Shown piece by piece: positions 1 to 8,380 of a stretch of 41,142 nt of DNA. Origin of the DNA: Planctomycetota bacterium. GTDB lineage: Bacteria; Planctomycetota; Planctomycetia; Pirellulales; Pirellulaceae. The notes beneath the pieces are model-generated. The model was given only the letters and a program-made list of their open reading frames with translations. It did no database searches and was not told where the DNA came from. Location: the NCBI GenBank assembly GCA_018969045.1, contig JAGWZB010000005.1, forward strand, positions 1-41,142. Reading direction: 5' to 3'. Each line of letters begins with the position of its first letter. The first letter of the stretch is position 1. The translations under genes were made by a program, and so were the position numbers.

Positions 1-1
1 A

Positions 2-640
2 GTGATGCATTCGCTGAGCATGCGAAACTATGCGGCGGTAGCCCTCCGAGGCAACCGTACTTCGACACGTTCGAAACAGCTCTATCGTTGGGGTAGCAGC
101 TTGACCGATTACGCCTTGAACGAAGAGTGTGTTTTCGAAGCGATCGAGCAGATCGCTTCTTCGATGTCCATCGATCTGACCAAAGTCTTTTTAGGTGGGT
201 TCGGCAAAGGTGCTACGGTAGCCCAGTGGATCGGACTTAGAAACCCTTCGGTCATCGCAGGCGTGGTCGCTTGCAACGGTCCGTTTCCTTCCAACAAGCG
301 TGCTTTGGCGCAGTGGAAGCATGCGCGAGGCTTACCTGTCTTGGCCATGCAATCGTCCGATTCGAATCGTTTTGGGGTCGATCAAGTCATCAGCACCATG
401 AAAACGGCTCATTGTGCGGGTCTGAATTATCGCTTAGTTAGATTTCAAACCAAACCGTCTGAATCTCTCGATTGCATTGGTGAAGATCGCTCCGATGCTC
501 ATGACCCAGAGTTCGAAGGCTCATTGGATGTTGAGATGTTGAAAGCGGCCAATCGATTCATGATGGGAATTGTCACCGATAGCGACATTCCACTTGTGGC
601 GCAGCCCAGCGTCCAAGAAACAACGCATTGGCCGCAATGA
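2..640 (+). CDS. Alpha/beta-hydrolase-like protein, 5' truncated, probable pseudoenzyme
   Basis: The reading frame is open from the window edge, so the true start is probably upstream. About 212 residues are visible. The segment around residues 55-95 has the strand-elbow-helix pattern of the phospholipase/carboxylesterase branch of alpha/beta hydrolases (a hydrophobic strand, then a glycine-rich elbow, then GVVACNGPFP, which resembles the family's GVVSLSG strand). The nucleophile elbow, normally G-x-S-x-G, reads GFGKG (residues 66-70), so the catalytic serine is a glycine. No convincing Asp-Pro-Val or terminal Gly-His triad motif follows. I infer a catalytically dead or repurposed member. The stop overlaps the next start as ATGA, so it is translationally coupled to the unknown gene and ABC exporter downstream. 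The fold assignment is moderately sure; the function is unknown. Confidence 0.72.
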   Translation: MMHSLSMRNYAAVALRGNRTSTRSKQLYRWGSSLTDYALNEECVFEAIEQIASSMSIDLTKVFLGGFGKGATVAQWIGLRNPSVIAGVVACNGPFPSNKRALAQWKHARGLPVLAMQSSDSNRFGVDQVISTMKTAHCAGLNYRLVRFQTKPSESLDCIGEDRSDAHDPEFEGSLDVEMLKAANRFMMGIVTDSDIPLVAQPSVQETTHWPQ

Positions 641-1269
641 CCCGCGGTTCTTCCTCTGGGATTGATCTGACCAGCCAGGATGCGTCGGTACGTTTCTCCA
701 AGCCCAACGATCGTTTTGAGCATTCATTCTGCATCGGTATCGGTACGGCTTGGGTTCCGATCCTGAATTCCTACGTGAACGATCCTTTGGCCTCCTGGCC
801 GACGGACCCTGCGATCCAGCAACTGGTAGTCGAATCGATCGGTCAGGATCCCTTTCCCGACGTGGCTTTGGGGGTCGGAATGTCTGGCAAAGGCCATTGG
901 TCGCTTGCGGCTCAGTGGATGGGTCGATCCGAGAGTCATCGAGCTTTTCAATTCGATTACGCCTGCAAAATACAACCTCCAGTTGGGTTCTTGGGAAGCA
1001 CCTATGCGATCCCACAGGGGCTCACAGCCCAAGGGATTCAACTGGAACGATACCAGGCATCACCGCAGCATTGGACCGGATGGTATGTGATTTCTAAATT
1101 ACATTCTCGATACCGACTTGCTATCGAAGTGACCCAGGGAAAGCTGACTTGGCATGCCGATACCCAGCAAATCGCGATCGAGCCTGAGAGCGAGTCGATG
1201 AGATCTTTGGAAAAACCAAGCACGCTGCGTTGGTGCTATCGAGTCGCTTGGCTATCATGCCAAGAATGA
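637..1269 (+). CDS. Protein of unknown function in ABC-exporter operon
   Basis: The protein is about 210 residues from the ATG at 637, chosen because it overlaps the preceding stop as ATGA; a TTG three codons upstream is also possible. I do not recognise a family. There is no signal peptide or clear transmembrane segment, and the composition is that of a soluble globular protein with many Trp, Gln and Ser residues. A glycine-rich stretch ([13 protein letters not shown]) near residues 70-85 resembles nucleotide-binding loops, but it is not a proper Walker A motif. The stop again overlaps the next start by ATGA. The tight coupling to the hydrolase-like protein and the ABC ATPase suggests one functional unit, perhaps modifying or recognising the exported substrate. 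That is inference only. Confidence 0.7.
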   Translation: MTRGSSSGIDLTSQDASVRFSKPNDRFEHSFCIGIGTAWVPILNSYVNDPLASWPTDPAIQQLVVESIGQDPFPDVALGVGMSGKGHWSLAAQWMGRSESHRAFQFDYACKIQPPVGFLGSTYAIPQGLTAQGIQLERYQASPQHWTGWYVISKLHSRYRLAIEVTQGKLTWHADTQQIAIEPESESMRSLEKPSTLRWCYRVAWLSCQE

Positions 1270-1982
1270 GCCAAATCCGACAACCGGTTTTTCAAGCACA
1301 TCAGTTGACCAAGACGTATCCGATGGGAGATGTGCTGGTTCATGCACTGCGCGGTATCGATCTGGATCTCTTTGCCGGTGAGTTTGTAGTGATTCTCGGA
1401 GCTTCGGGTAGTGGCAAGTCGACGTTGCTCAATATCCTCGGTGGTTTGGATATTCCGAGTTCAGGTTCGGTGCGATTTCGAGACCACGAGTTGACGGGTG
1501 CGACCGAGTCGCAGTTGACTCAATACCGACGCGAGCATGTCGGTTTTGTGTTTCAATTCTATAATCTTGTTGCCGGTTTAACGGCCCTTGAAAACGTACG
1601 TTTGGTCACCGATATTTCCGAAGACCCGATGCCAGCCGAACAAGCCCTTTTGCTTGTAGGGCTGGATCAACGTCAATCGTTTTATCCGGCCCAGCTCTCT
1701 GGAGGTGAGCAGCAGCGGGTGGCAATTGCGCGAGCTATTAGCAAACGACCTGATGTTTTGTTGTGCGATGAGCCCACGGGTGCACTAGACGTCAAAACCG
1801 GTGCGATCGTCTTGGATGCGATCGCTCGAATCAACCGTGAAATCGGAACGCTCGTGGTGGTCATCACCCATAATGCAGCGATCGCAGGGATGGCCAATCG
1901 CGTCATCTATCTTTCAGATGGACAGATCGCGCAGATCAAGGAAAACCAGAACATCGTTTCGGCAAGCCAAGTGGTTTGGTAA
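1266..1982 (+). CDS. ABC exporter ATP-binding protein (LolD/MacB-type)
   Basis: This is a cytoplasmic ATPase of about 238 residues that powers the neighbouring FtsX-type permease. All hallmarks are present: Walker [10 protein letters not shown] (about residues 45-53), Q-loop in [11 protein letters not shown] signature [10 protein letters not shown], Walker [13 protein letters not shown] and H-loop VITHN. The DEPTGALD string and the ...FQ.YNL Q-loop are typical of the LolD/MacB/YknY branch that works with FtsX-fold permeases rather than of importers. The ATG at 1266 is preferred because it overlaps the upstream stop as ATGA; upstream in-frame starts at 1230 and 1257 would only add unconserved residues. 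The permease starts 16 nt after the stop behind an AGGGGAAA ribosome site. The substrate is unknown. Confidence 0.93.
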   Translation: MSQIRQPVFQAHQLTKTYPMGDVLVHALRGIDLDLFAGEFVVILGASGSGKSTLLNILGGLDIPSSGSVRFRDHELTGATESQLTQYRREHVGFVFQFYNLVAGLTALENVRLVTDISEDPMPAEQALLLVGLDQRQSFYPAQLSGGEQQRVAIARAISKRPDVLLCDEPTGALDVKTGAIVLDAIARINREIGTLVVVITHNAAIAGMANRVIYLSDGQIAQIKENQNIVSASQVVW

Positions 1983-1998
1983 AGGGGAAATCAAGCCG

Positions 1999-4365
1999 AT
2001 GCGAGCGATGACCAAGCTTTTGATCGCCCAGCTTAGGGATCACTGGAAGCAAGGGCTTGCCATCGTACTGCTTTTGACTTGTGGTATTGCGACGTTGATC
2101 ATGTCGATGACCACGATGCGATCGCTTGAGGCCAGCCGGGATCGTTACTATTCGAAATACAATTTTGCACATCTTTGGGCACCACTGGTGCGCGCTCCAG
2201 AGGAGCTACTCGGACGGATCGCTCAGATTTCAGGAGTTCAGCGTGTTTCAGCCAAGGTCGAGAAGCACGTGCTGCTGGATTTCCCGGAAATGCTCGAACC
2301 AGCTTCGGCTCGTTTGGTATCTCTGGATACAGACCCCCATTTAGACATCAACGGTTTGTATTTGCGCAAAGGTCGTTTGCCGGTCGTAGCACAGCAGACC
2401 GAAGTGGTCGTCAGCGAGTTGTTTGCCGAAGAACACCGACTAAAGCTCGGAGATCTAATCCCGGCAAATCTACAAGGCAAGCGGCAGGATTTATTGGTCG
2501 TGGGTATTGGGCTCTCGCCCGATTCGATCTATGTGGTTCAGCCCGGAATGCTGCTTCCTAACAATCGTCTCTACGGGATGTTGTGGGCACCCAGAGAGAA
2601 ACTAGCTGCCGCATTCAATATGGAGGGAGCATTCAATCAGCTTACGGTACGGCTTAGTTCAGACGCAAATCCTGAATATGTCAAGAAACAGATCGATTCG
2701 ATTCTGGAGCCTTATGGAAGCATCGGTGCTTATGATCGCCAGGAGCAGGAATCGCATGCCCGGGTCCGAGACGAGTTACGTGAGCTGCGTACGATGGCCT
2801 TTTTAAGTCCTGCGATATTTTTGAGTGTTTCGGCATTCCTGGTTCACATGGTTTTTTCGCGAATGGTATCACAGCAGTCCGAGCAGATCGCAACGCTTAG
2901 AGCTTTTGGTTACAGTCCCTATGAAATTGGTCTGCATTACGTGCGCGTGGTCTTGGTTTGGGTAGCCATGGGAGTGACACTAGGGATCGGGGGCGGCTTG
3001 TGGTTGGCAGCTTGGTTGTCGGAAATCTATCGTATGTTTTTTCGGTTTCCAGAGATGGTGGTCATTCGGTTTGGTTGGGAATGGATGCTTGCTGTATCGC
3101 TTGGTGTTTTGGTAGCTTTGCTCGGTGCCCTCAGCGGCCTGCTTAGAGCGATTCGATTGCCACCAGCAGTAGCCATGCGATCTGGAGGTATGCAAAGCGC
3201 ACCGCAGAAGGGCTTTACTCAGTTGCCGCTATTTGGATTTCTAAGGCCTCTTGGACGCATGGTGATGATGCGAATGGTCGGCAATCCATGGCAGACCTTT
3301 TTCTCGATTCTAGGAATGGGGCTTGGTGTGTCGCTTCTGATCCTCAGTTCCTTTATGGAAAAGACGGTCGAGTACGTTTTGGATCATCAGTTCGCAAGAT
3401 CACAAAGGCAGGATTTGCAGTTGTCCTTTTACGATCCTCGTTCCCAAGAGTGCCTTGATGAGGTCAAGCAATGGCCAGGTGTCCGGCGTGTTGAGGCTTA
3501 TCGTGTTGTAGCGATACGAATGCGAAATGGCTTCAAGAGCGATCGCCTAGCCATTTTAGGTCTCGAACCTGATTCCGAGTTGTTTCGGGTCTTGGATGAT
3601 AGGGATCTTCCGATTCCTTTTCCGGAATATAGTGGTCTAACGATCACGGGCAAACTCGCTGAGAAACTCGGTTTGAGGGTCGGTCAAAAGGTCATGATCG
3701 ATTTGCTTGAGGGACAAAACCGATCGATTCAGATCGAAGTATCCCGTATTTATCCCAATTACACCGGACCAGCGGCTTTCATTCCCAAAACTATGTTGCA
3801 TGAACTGATGCAAGAAGGCCCTCAAATCAGTGGTCTATTCTTATCGATAGATGCTAGTCAGCGACAAGCCGTGTATCGCCTTATCAAGCAAACACCTGCG
3901 ATTGCTGGCGTGACCGACAAAGACGCTGCTTTAGCGAATTTCCGTGAACTGATTTCCAAGAGCACCGGATGGATGCGGCTGATCAATGCGATCTTTGCCA
4001 CGCTGATCACCGTTGGGGTGGCTTACAATTCGGCGCTGATCACCTTTCACCAGAGGGCTAGAGATCTCGCCACCATGCGGGTGCTCGGTTACCGTCAATC
4101 GGAGATCAATCAGGTGTTGCTTTTGGAATTATTTTGGACGATGCTTTTGGCCATCCCGGTCGGAGTACCTCTGGGTTATCTACTAGCTTATGGATTGGTC
4201 AGCGCGATGGACAGCGAAAGCCATCGATTCCCGTTCTTCGTGCATCATCAAACCGTTGTGTATGCTATTGTAGTGATGATGGCCGCTACATCGGCGTGTG
4301 CTTGGATGGTTCTACGAATGACCAAGCGTCTGGATTTGATTTCGGTGCTCAAGGTGCGAGAGTGA
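1999..4365 (+). CDS. ABC exporter permease with two FtsX domains
   Basis: This is a membrane permease of about 788 residues. A transmembrane helix near residues 19-38 is followed by a large extracytoplasmic domain and a three-helix FtsX core (roughly 270-390). A second copy of the arrangement follows: a helix near 430, a second extracytoplasmic domain and a second core (roughly 660-785). Both cores carry the family's conserved phrase, LRAFGYSPYEIG in the first and MRVLGYRQSEIN in the second, which forms the coupling contact with the ATPase. This duplicated layout resembles the large LolCE/YtrF-like FtsX permeases rather than the single-core MacB. The ATG at 1999 is supported by AGGGGAAA ending about 9 nt upstream; the open frame upstream of it overlaps the ATPase gene and is spurious. 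The stop overlaps the adaptor start as GTGA. Confidence 0.9.
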   Translation: MRAMTKLLIAQLRDHWKQGLAIVLLLTCGIATLIMSMTTMRSLEASRDRYYSKYNFAHLWAPLVRAPEELLGRIAQISGVQRVSAKVEKHVLLDFPEMLEPASARLVSLDTDPHLDINGLYLRKGRLPVVAQQTEVVVSELFAEEHRLKLGDLIPANLQGKRQDLLVVGIGLSPDSIYVVQPGMLLPNNRLYGMLWAPREKLAAAFNMEGAFNQLTVRLSSDANPEYVKKQIDSILEPYGSIGAYDRQEQESHARVRDELRELRTMAFLSPAIFLSVSAFLVHMVFSRMVSQQSEQIATLRAFGYSPYEIGLHYVRVVLVWVAMGVTLGIGGGLWLAAWLSEIYRMFFRFPEMVVIRFGWEWMLAVSLGVLVALLGALSGLLRAIRLPPAVAMRSGGMQSAPQKGFTQLPLFGFLRPLGRMVMMRMVGNPWQTFFSILGMGLGVSLLILSSFMEKTVEYVLDHQFARSQRQDLQLSFYDPRSQECLDEVKQWPGVRRVEAYRVVAIRMRNGFKSDRLAILGLEPDSELFRVLDDRDLPIPFPEYSGLTITGKLAEKLGLRVGQKVMIDLLEGQNRSIQIEVSRIYPNYTGPAAFIPKTMLHELMQEGPQISGLFLSIDASQRQAVYRLIKQTPAIAGVTDKDAALANFRELISKSTGWMRLINAIFATLITVGVAYNSALITFHQRARDLATMRVLGYRQSEINQVLLLELFWTMLLAIPVGVPLGYLLAYGLVSAMDSESHRFPFFVHHQTVVYAIVVMMAATSACAWMVLRMTKRLDLISVLKVRE

Positions 4366-5576
4366 GTAAAATCGTTAATCGCCGTCGAAATTGGTGGTTG
4401 ATTCTCTTGGGGACTCTGGGACTTGTGGGGTTGGTCACCCTTGCGCTGCGCCCCGATCGTATTGCCGTCGAGATAGCCAAGGTCCAGACAGGCCGGCTGG
4501 AAGTCTTCGTTAATGATGATGGAATCACGCGTGTGAAGGAACGCTATACGCTGATCGCTCCGGTCAGTGGTAAAATGGTTCGTTTGCAGGTTCATCCAGG
4601 GGACCGAGTCGAAGCTGGCTCGAAGCCCATTGTGATCCTTGATCCAACCGACTCGGAATTGCTCGATCCGCGCACGAAACTTCAGAGCCAAGAGCGCGTC
4701 AAGTCGGCACAGGCATCGATTCTTCGAGCCGATGAACTAAAAAGTGTCGCCCTGGAAACCCTCAAGCTCGCAGAGCATGATTTTCAACGCGCCAGTGAGC
4801 TCATCGAATCCAACTCCGTTTCTCAGTCGGAATTCGACAACATCGAGCATCGGTATCGGATTGCCAAAGCCGAACTCAGAGCCGCCGATTTTATGCGATC
4901 GGTCGCCCAGCATGAGCTAGGGGTGGCCCAAGCGGTCCTTCAAGCCAGCGATGCCGACAGGGGAGAACCCATGCGACTGGGCTCGCCAGTCCAAGGCGTC
5001 ATCTTGAAGGTAATGCGTGAGGATGCCGGTTTTGTCGCCGCAGGAACACCGATTTTAGAAATCGGGGATCCCCGCGATATGGAGGTCCAAATCGATGTGC
5101 TATCCACGGCGGCTGTTTCGATTAAACCTGGTGCGAAAGCCGAGATTCGAGGCTGGGGAGGATCCAAACCACTGTCTGGCCGAGTCCGAATCGTCGAACC
5201 TTCGGCATTCTTGAAGATCTCGGCCTTGGGGGTCGAAGAGCGCCGAGTCAACGTCTTGATCGACCTAGATGAGCCTTGGCAAGAGCGACAGGATTTAGGA
5301 GATGGTTTTCGTGTCGACGCTAATATTCTTGTTGACAAGACGAAGCCGGATGTTCTGATCGTCCCAACAAGCGCGCTAGAGTCCTCCAACGGCAAATGGT
5401 ACGTGTATCGTGTCGAAAAGACTTTTTGGCAAGGACACTGCGTTCGACGCATCGAAGTGGAAACTGGACTTTCCAACCGCATCAATACCGAAATCATTTC
5501 CGGTTTGGATTTGCACGATCAAATAGTTCTCTATCCACCCGAAACAATCCAAGATGGCCGTTGGGTAACATGGTGA
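4362..5576 (+). CDS. HlyD/MacA-type periplasmic adaptor of ABC exporter
   Basis: This is a membrane-fusion protein of about 404 residues. An N-terminal anchor (residues about 11-28, after a basic RRR) precedes the first half-lipoyl segment (TLIAPVSGKMVRLQVHPGDRVEAG). A long alpha-helical hairpin, rich in Ala, Glu and Arg, spans about 105-190. The second half-lipoyl segment (GSPVQGVILKV...AAGTPILEIGD) and beta-barrel/membrane-proximal domains follow. The GTG start at 4362 overlaps the permease stop as GTGA. Together with the two preceding genes it forms a complete tripartite inner-membrane exporter module. No TolC-type outer-membrane partner is in the window. The hairpin length is compatible with reaching such a channel, but the partner is unknown. 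Confidence 0.9.
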   Translation: MSKIVNRRRNWWLILLGTLGLVGLVTLALRPDRIAVEIAKVQTGRLEVFVNDDGITRVKERYTLIAPVSGKMVRLQVHPGDRVEAGSKPIVILDPTDSELLDPRTKLQSQERVKSAQASILRADELKSVALETLKLAEHDFQRASELIESNSVSQSEFDNIEHRYRIAKAELRAADFMRSVAQHELGVAQAVLQASDADRGEPMRLGSPVQGVILKVMREDAGFVAAGTPILEIGDPRDMEVQIDVLSTAAVSIKPGAKAEIRGWGGSKPLSGRVRIVEPSAFLKISALGVEERRVNVLIDLDEPWQERQDLGDGFRVDANILVDKTKPDVLIVPTSALESSNGKWYVYRVEKTFWQGHCVRRIEVETGLSNRINTEIISGLDLHDQIVLYPPETIQDGRWVTW

Positions 5577-5637
5577 TCTCCAAACAAACATGCTACCGGC
5601 GATGGAATCCTAAGATCAATCCAAGGAGTCGACAACC

Positions 5638-6129
5638 ATGACCTACGATGTAAATCTACCCAGGGATCATCAAGCCGTTTACCCAAATCGATGCGTACGT
5701 TGTCATGGCGATCCACAAGGCAACCGCATTCGGCTCTGGACCCACATGGTCGGCTGGTGGACCGCTGTGCTACTGATCTTTGGCTGGCCAGTCTCGACAA
5801 CCGTCCCAGCCTGTAGGCCATGCAAACTTCAGATTCGCCTGCAAAGGCTAGGGGTCTGGATTTTCATGCTCCTACTGTCGTTTGTTTTTATGTGGTTTGT
5901 TTGGCCTATGGTCGATGATTTTGTGCCCAAAGTCGTGCGCAAATGGGTGGCAGTCGGCATGATCATGATCTGCGCCCTACCATTCTTCATCTGGCAGCTC
6001 ATTGTTCCTCCATGCTTCGATTTCACGGCCTACCAACAAAGCATCGATTACGGGTTCAAAGACCACGATTACGCCGTTGAATTCGCAAATCTCAATCGTC
6101 ATGCAGACTGGGTCAAAGTCGATGGATAA
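5638..6129 (+). CDS. Small membrane protein with two CxxC pairs, unknown function
   Basis: The protein has 163 residues. Two Cys pairs, C19-x2-C22 (RCVRCHG) and C59-x2-C62 (ACRPC), flank the first hydrophobic helix (about 40-57). Further helices lie near 72-90 and 102-123, and a soluble tail contains a Tyr/Asp/Phe-rich segment ending FANLN. The Cys pairs suggest a zinc ribbon brought together across a membrane hairpin, or a redox pair; this cannot be decided from sequence. The ATG at 5638 is preceded by AAGGAG at good spacing. It follows the exporter adaptor by 61 nt and may be read in the same transcript. I recognise the general pattern as one seen in planctomycete hypothetical proteins, but I can assign no function. 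Confidence 0.8.
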   Translation: MTYDVNLPRDHQAVYPNRCVRCHGDPQGNRIRLWTHMVGWWTAVLLIFGWPVSTTVPACRPCKLQIRLQRLGVWIFMLLLSFVFMWFVWPMVDDFVPKVVRKWVAVGMIMICALPFFIWQLIVPPCFDFTAYQQSIDYGFKDHDYAVEFANLNRHADWVKVDG

Positions 6130-6138
6130 CATCGTCCC

Positions 6139-6250
6139 CATTGCACCCTTCTTTTACCTATTTCTCTGCTCTCCCATCTTTCTGCCCTCCCATTTTTCTG
6201 CCCTCCGGTTTTTCTGCCCTATTTCCTCCACCCTGTCGTTATGCCCTACT
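6139..6250. repeat. Degenerate tandem repeat, about 15-17 bp unit (TTTCTGCCCTCCCAT)
   Basis: At least three clear adjacent copies of TTTCTGCCCTCC plus a short variable tail lie at about 6179-6193, 6194-6208 and 6209-6223. A more diverged copy (TTTCTCTGCTCTCCCATC) lies at about 6161, and decayed traces (ATGCCCT) run to 6247. The strand is strongly pyrimidine-biased. The array fills the first half of the 234-nt gap between the Cys-pair membrane protein and kbl. Confidence 0.7.
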
Positions 6251-6290
6251 GTTAGACTCGAATCTCAGCCCTATCTCTTTTGGGCTCGAA

Positions 6291-6321
6291 TTGACGATAT
6301 GGGCTGGACTGTTAGGATAAT
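6291..6321 (+). promoter_or_regulatory. Candidate sigma70-type promoter for kbl
   Basis: TTGACG at 6291-6296 is followed after 16 nt by TAGGAT (6313-6318); an overlapping GATAAT sits at 6316-6321 with a 19-nt spacer. Transcription would start about 35 nt before the kbl ATG. A perfect TTGACA at 6332 has no matching -10 and was not used. The call rests on motif matching alone. Confidence 0.4.
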
Positions 6322-6363
6322 CGTCTCTTTTTTGACAGGTTATTTCGCATCCGAGCACCATCC

Positions 6364-7545
6364 ATGAACGCACAATTTCTTGAACATTTAGCCAGTGCCA
6401 ACCAGTCGATGCGCGATGCGGGCACCTTCAAACGCGAACGGATCATTGATTCGGCTCAAGGCACGATGGTTAAATTGGCTGACGGGAAAGAGTATCTGAA
6501 CCTGTGCGCCAACAATTACTTGGGGCTGGCTCAGCATCCGTCGGTACGCCAAGCTGCCGACGAAGCGCTTGGTCGCTGGGGATATGGCATGGCAAGCGTT
6601 CGATTCATCTGTGGCACTCAGACGATCCACAAGCAGCTCGAAGACCAGCTGAGTCAGTTTTTGGGTTTCCAGGACACCATCTTGTACAACTCCTGTTGGG
6701 ATGCCAACGGCGGGCTTTTTGAAACGATCCTAGGTCCCCAAGACGCTATCATTTCCGACGAACTCAATCATGCAAGCATCATCGATGGCATACGGTTATG
6801 CAAGGCGCAGCGGTTTCGTTACAAGAACAACTCGATGGACGATTTGCGGTCTAAGCTTGAGGAAGCCAAGTCTGCTCGATTCCGGTTGATCGCCACCGAT
6901 GGTGTTTTTTCTATGGATGGTACGATCGCCAACTTGGCTTCGGTTTGCCAGCTTGCAGACCAGTACGACGCATTGGTGATGGTCGATGACTCGCATGCGG
7001 TAGGGTTTGTGGGTGCCAAGGGTCGCGGTTCTCATGAACACTGCGGTGTGATGGATCGGATCGATATCATGACTGGCACGCTTGGCAAGGCCCTTGGGGG
7101 AGCTTCAGGTGGCTATACCTCTGGCAATGCCCAGATGGTTGAGTTGCTACGTCAACGCTCGCGAACTTATCTTTTTTCCAACACCATCGCTCCGCCGGTG
7201 GTTGCTGGAGCGATTCGCGCATTGGAGTTATTGCAGGAGTCCACACAATTGCGAGATCGATTGGAATCCAACACGCAGTTTTTCCGCGAGCAGATGAAGC
7301 AGCGGGGAATGAACATCCTCGAAGGAGTTCATCCGATTGTTCCGGTGATGATCGGCGATGCCGCTTTGGCCGGCAAAGTTGCCCAGATGATGCTTGCCGA
7401 AGGAATCTACGTGATCGGTTTTTCTTATCCGGTAGTTCCGCAGGGCAAAGCGAGGATTCGCACTCAAGTCTCGGCCGCTCACAGCACCGATCAGCTTGCA
7501 CATGCGGCGAGTGCTTTTGAGCGTTCTATCCAAAATGCTAGGTAG
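6364..7545 (+). CDS. kbl: Glycine C-acetyltransferase (2-amino-3-ketobutyrate CoA ligase)
   Basis: This PLP enzyme of the alpha-oxoamine synthase family cleaves 2-amino-3-ketobutyrate with CoA to glycine and acetyl-CoA, the second step of threonine breakdown via threonine dehydrogenase. At 393 residues it matches E. coli Kbl (398) nearly end to end. Recognisable blocks are [46 protein letters not shown] and the PLP lysine K242 in [14 protein letters not shown]. The near-identity of these blocks to Kbl, including [11 protein letters not shown], separates it from BioF, HemA and serine palmitoyltransferase. No threonine dehydrogenase gene lies beside it. The uracil-DNA glycosylase gene starts 7 nt after the stop, so the two are probably co-transcribed. 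Confidence 0.95.
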   Translation: MNAQFLEHLASANQSMRDAGTFKRERIIDSAQGTMVKLADGKEYLNLCANNYLGLAQHPSVRQAADEALGRWGYGMASVRFICGTQTIHKQLEDQLSQFLGFQDTILYNSCWDANGGLFETILGPQDAIISDELNHASIIDGIRLCKAQRFRYKNNSMDDLRSKLEEAKSARFRLIATDGVFSMDGTIANLASVCQLADQYDALVMVDDSHAVGFVGAKGRGSHEHCGVMDRIDIMTGTLGKALGGASGGYTSGNAQMVELLRQRSRTYLFSNTIAPPVVAGAIRALELLQESTQLRDRLESNTQFFREQMKQRGMNILEGVHPIVPVMIGDAALAGKVAQMMLAEGIYVIGFSYPVVPQGKARIRTQVSAAHSTDQLAHAASAFERSIQNAR

Positions 7546-7552
7546 GTGAACC

Positions 7553-8380
7553 GTGGATTCCGACCAGTGGAAACTTGCTAGCCTGCAATACCTTGAGCAC
7601 CTCGGTAAGCTTGGCATTAGGCATTTACCCAAACCCAGTGCCAAGTTGCAAGACATGCTGGTCGAATGGAAATCGGTCGATCCGGTGATAAAACCTGCTG
7701 TTGCGAGTAAAGCCAAGCCCCCTAGCACTCCGGTGACCAGTGCCCCGCCGGCTAAGATCCCCATGGGTCCACCCGTAGAGTCACCTTGGTTAACTCCTGC
7801 GAAAAATCCTCAAGAGCGAACTGCCGCATTGAGCGAGTTGAAAGTGAAGGTTGAAGCTTGCAGGCTGTGTCATGAGTTAGCCTGTCAACGCAAGCAAACC
7901 GTTTTTGGGGTCGGACCGGTAACGACACGATTTGTGATGGTGGGCGAAGCCCCTGGAGCCGAAGAGGATCGGATCGGCGATCCTTTTGTTGGACCTGCTG
8001 GCCAATTGCTCGACAAGATCCTTATCGCAACAGGGATCCCGAGGGACCAAGTTTACATCCTCAACACGATCAAGTGTCGACCGCCAGGCAATCGGGTTCC
8101 CAGTGACAGCGAATCGGAGAATTGCCGGCCATTTCTCGAAGCTCAATTAGAGATCTTACAGCCTGATTATATTGTTTGCTGGGGAGCCGTTGCCGTCCGT
8201 GCCATTCTAGGAACTACCGAACCGATCGGTCGGCTTCGAGGTCGATTCCATTGGTACAAAAAAACTAAGGTTCTGGTGACCTATCATCCCTCGTACTTGC
8301 TCAGAGCCCCCGAAGCAAAGAAACTGACTTGGGAAGACATGAAAACGCTTATGCGCGAACTCGGGACGCTAAAACCTTAA
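7553..8380 (+). CDS. Family 4 uracil-DNA glycosylase, [4Fe-4S] type
   Basis: This enzyme removes uracil from DNA to start base-excision repair. The 275-residue protein has a Pro/Ala-rich N-terminal extension (about 1-90) and a C-terminal UDG domain. Visible motifs are the active-site loop GEAPGAEED (131-139) followed by DPFVGPAGQLL, NTIKCRPPGNR (171-181), and the DNA-intercalation loop HPSYLLR (245-251). Four cysteines, C103-x2-C106 plus C175 and C191, match the iron-sulfur ligand pattern of family 4/5 enzymes. The GTG start at 7553 is 7 nt after the kbl stop. The extension resembles those of UDGs once annotated as phage SPO1-type polymerase-related proteins. Its last 32 nt overlap the convergent gene on the other strand. 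Confidence 0.93.
   Translation: MDSDQWKLASLQYLEHLGKLGIRHLPKPSAKLQDMLVEWKSVDPVIKPAVASKAKPPSTPVTSAPPAKIPMGPPVESPWLTPAKNPQERTAALSELKVKVEACRLCHELACQRKQTVFGVGPVTTRFVMVGEAPGAEEDRIGDPFVGPAGQLLDKILIATGIPRDQVYILNTIKCRPPGNRVPSDSESENCRPFLEAQLEILQPDYIVCWGAVAVRAILGTTEPIGRLRGRFHWYKKTKVLVTYHPSYLLRAPEAKKLTWEDMKTLMRELGTLKP

Noticed and set aside
4940-5497. 185-residue minus-strand frame opposite the ABC adaptor
   Set aside because: Ser/Thr/Arg-rich shadow; the adaptor reading is clear and coupled to the permease.
6139-6250. Tandem repeats as a possible CRISPR array
   Set aside because: Units are contiguous, 15-17 bp and degenerate, with no unique spacers and no cas genes nearby.
6332-6337. Perfect TTGACA before kbl
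   Set aside because: No -10-like hexamer at 16-18 nt; the site would place transcription too near the start codon.
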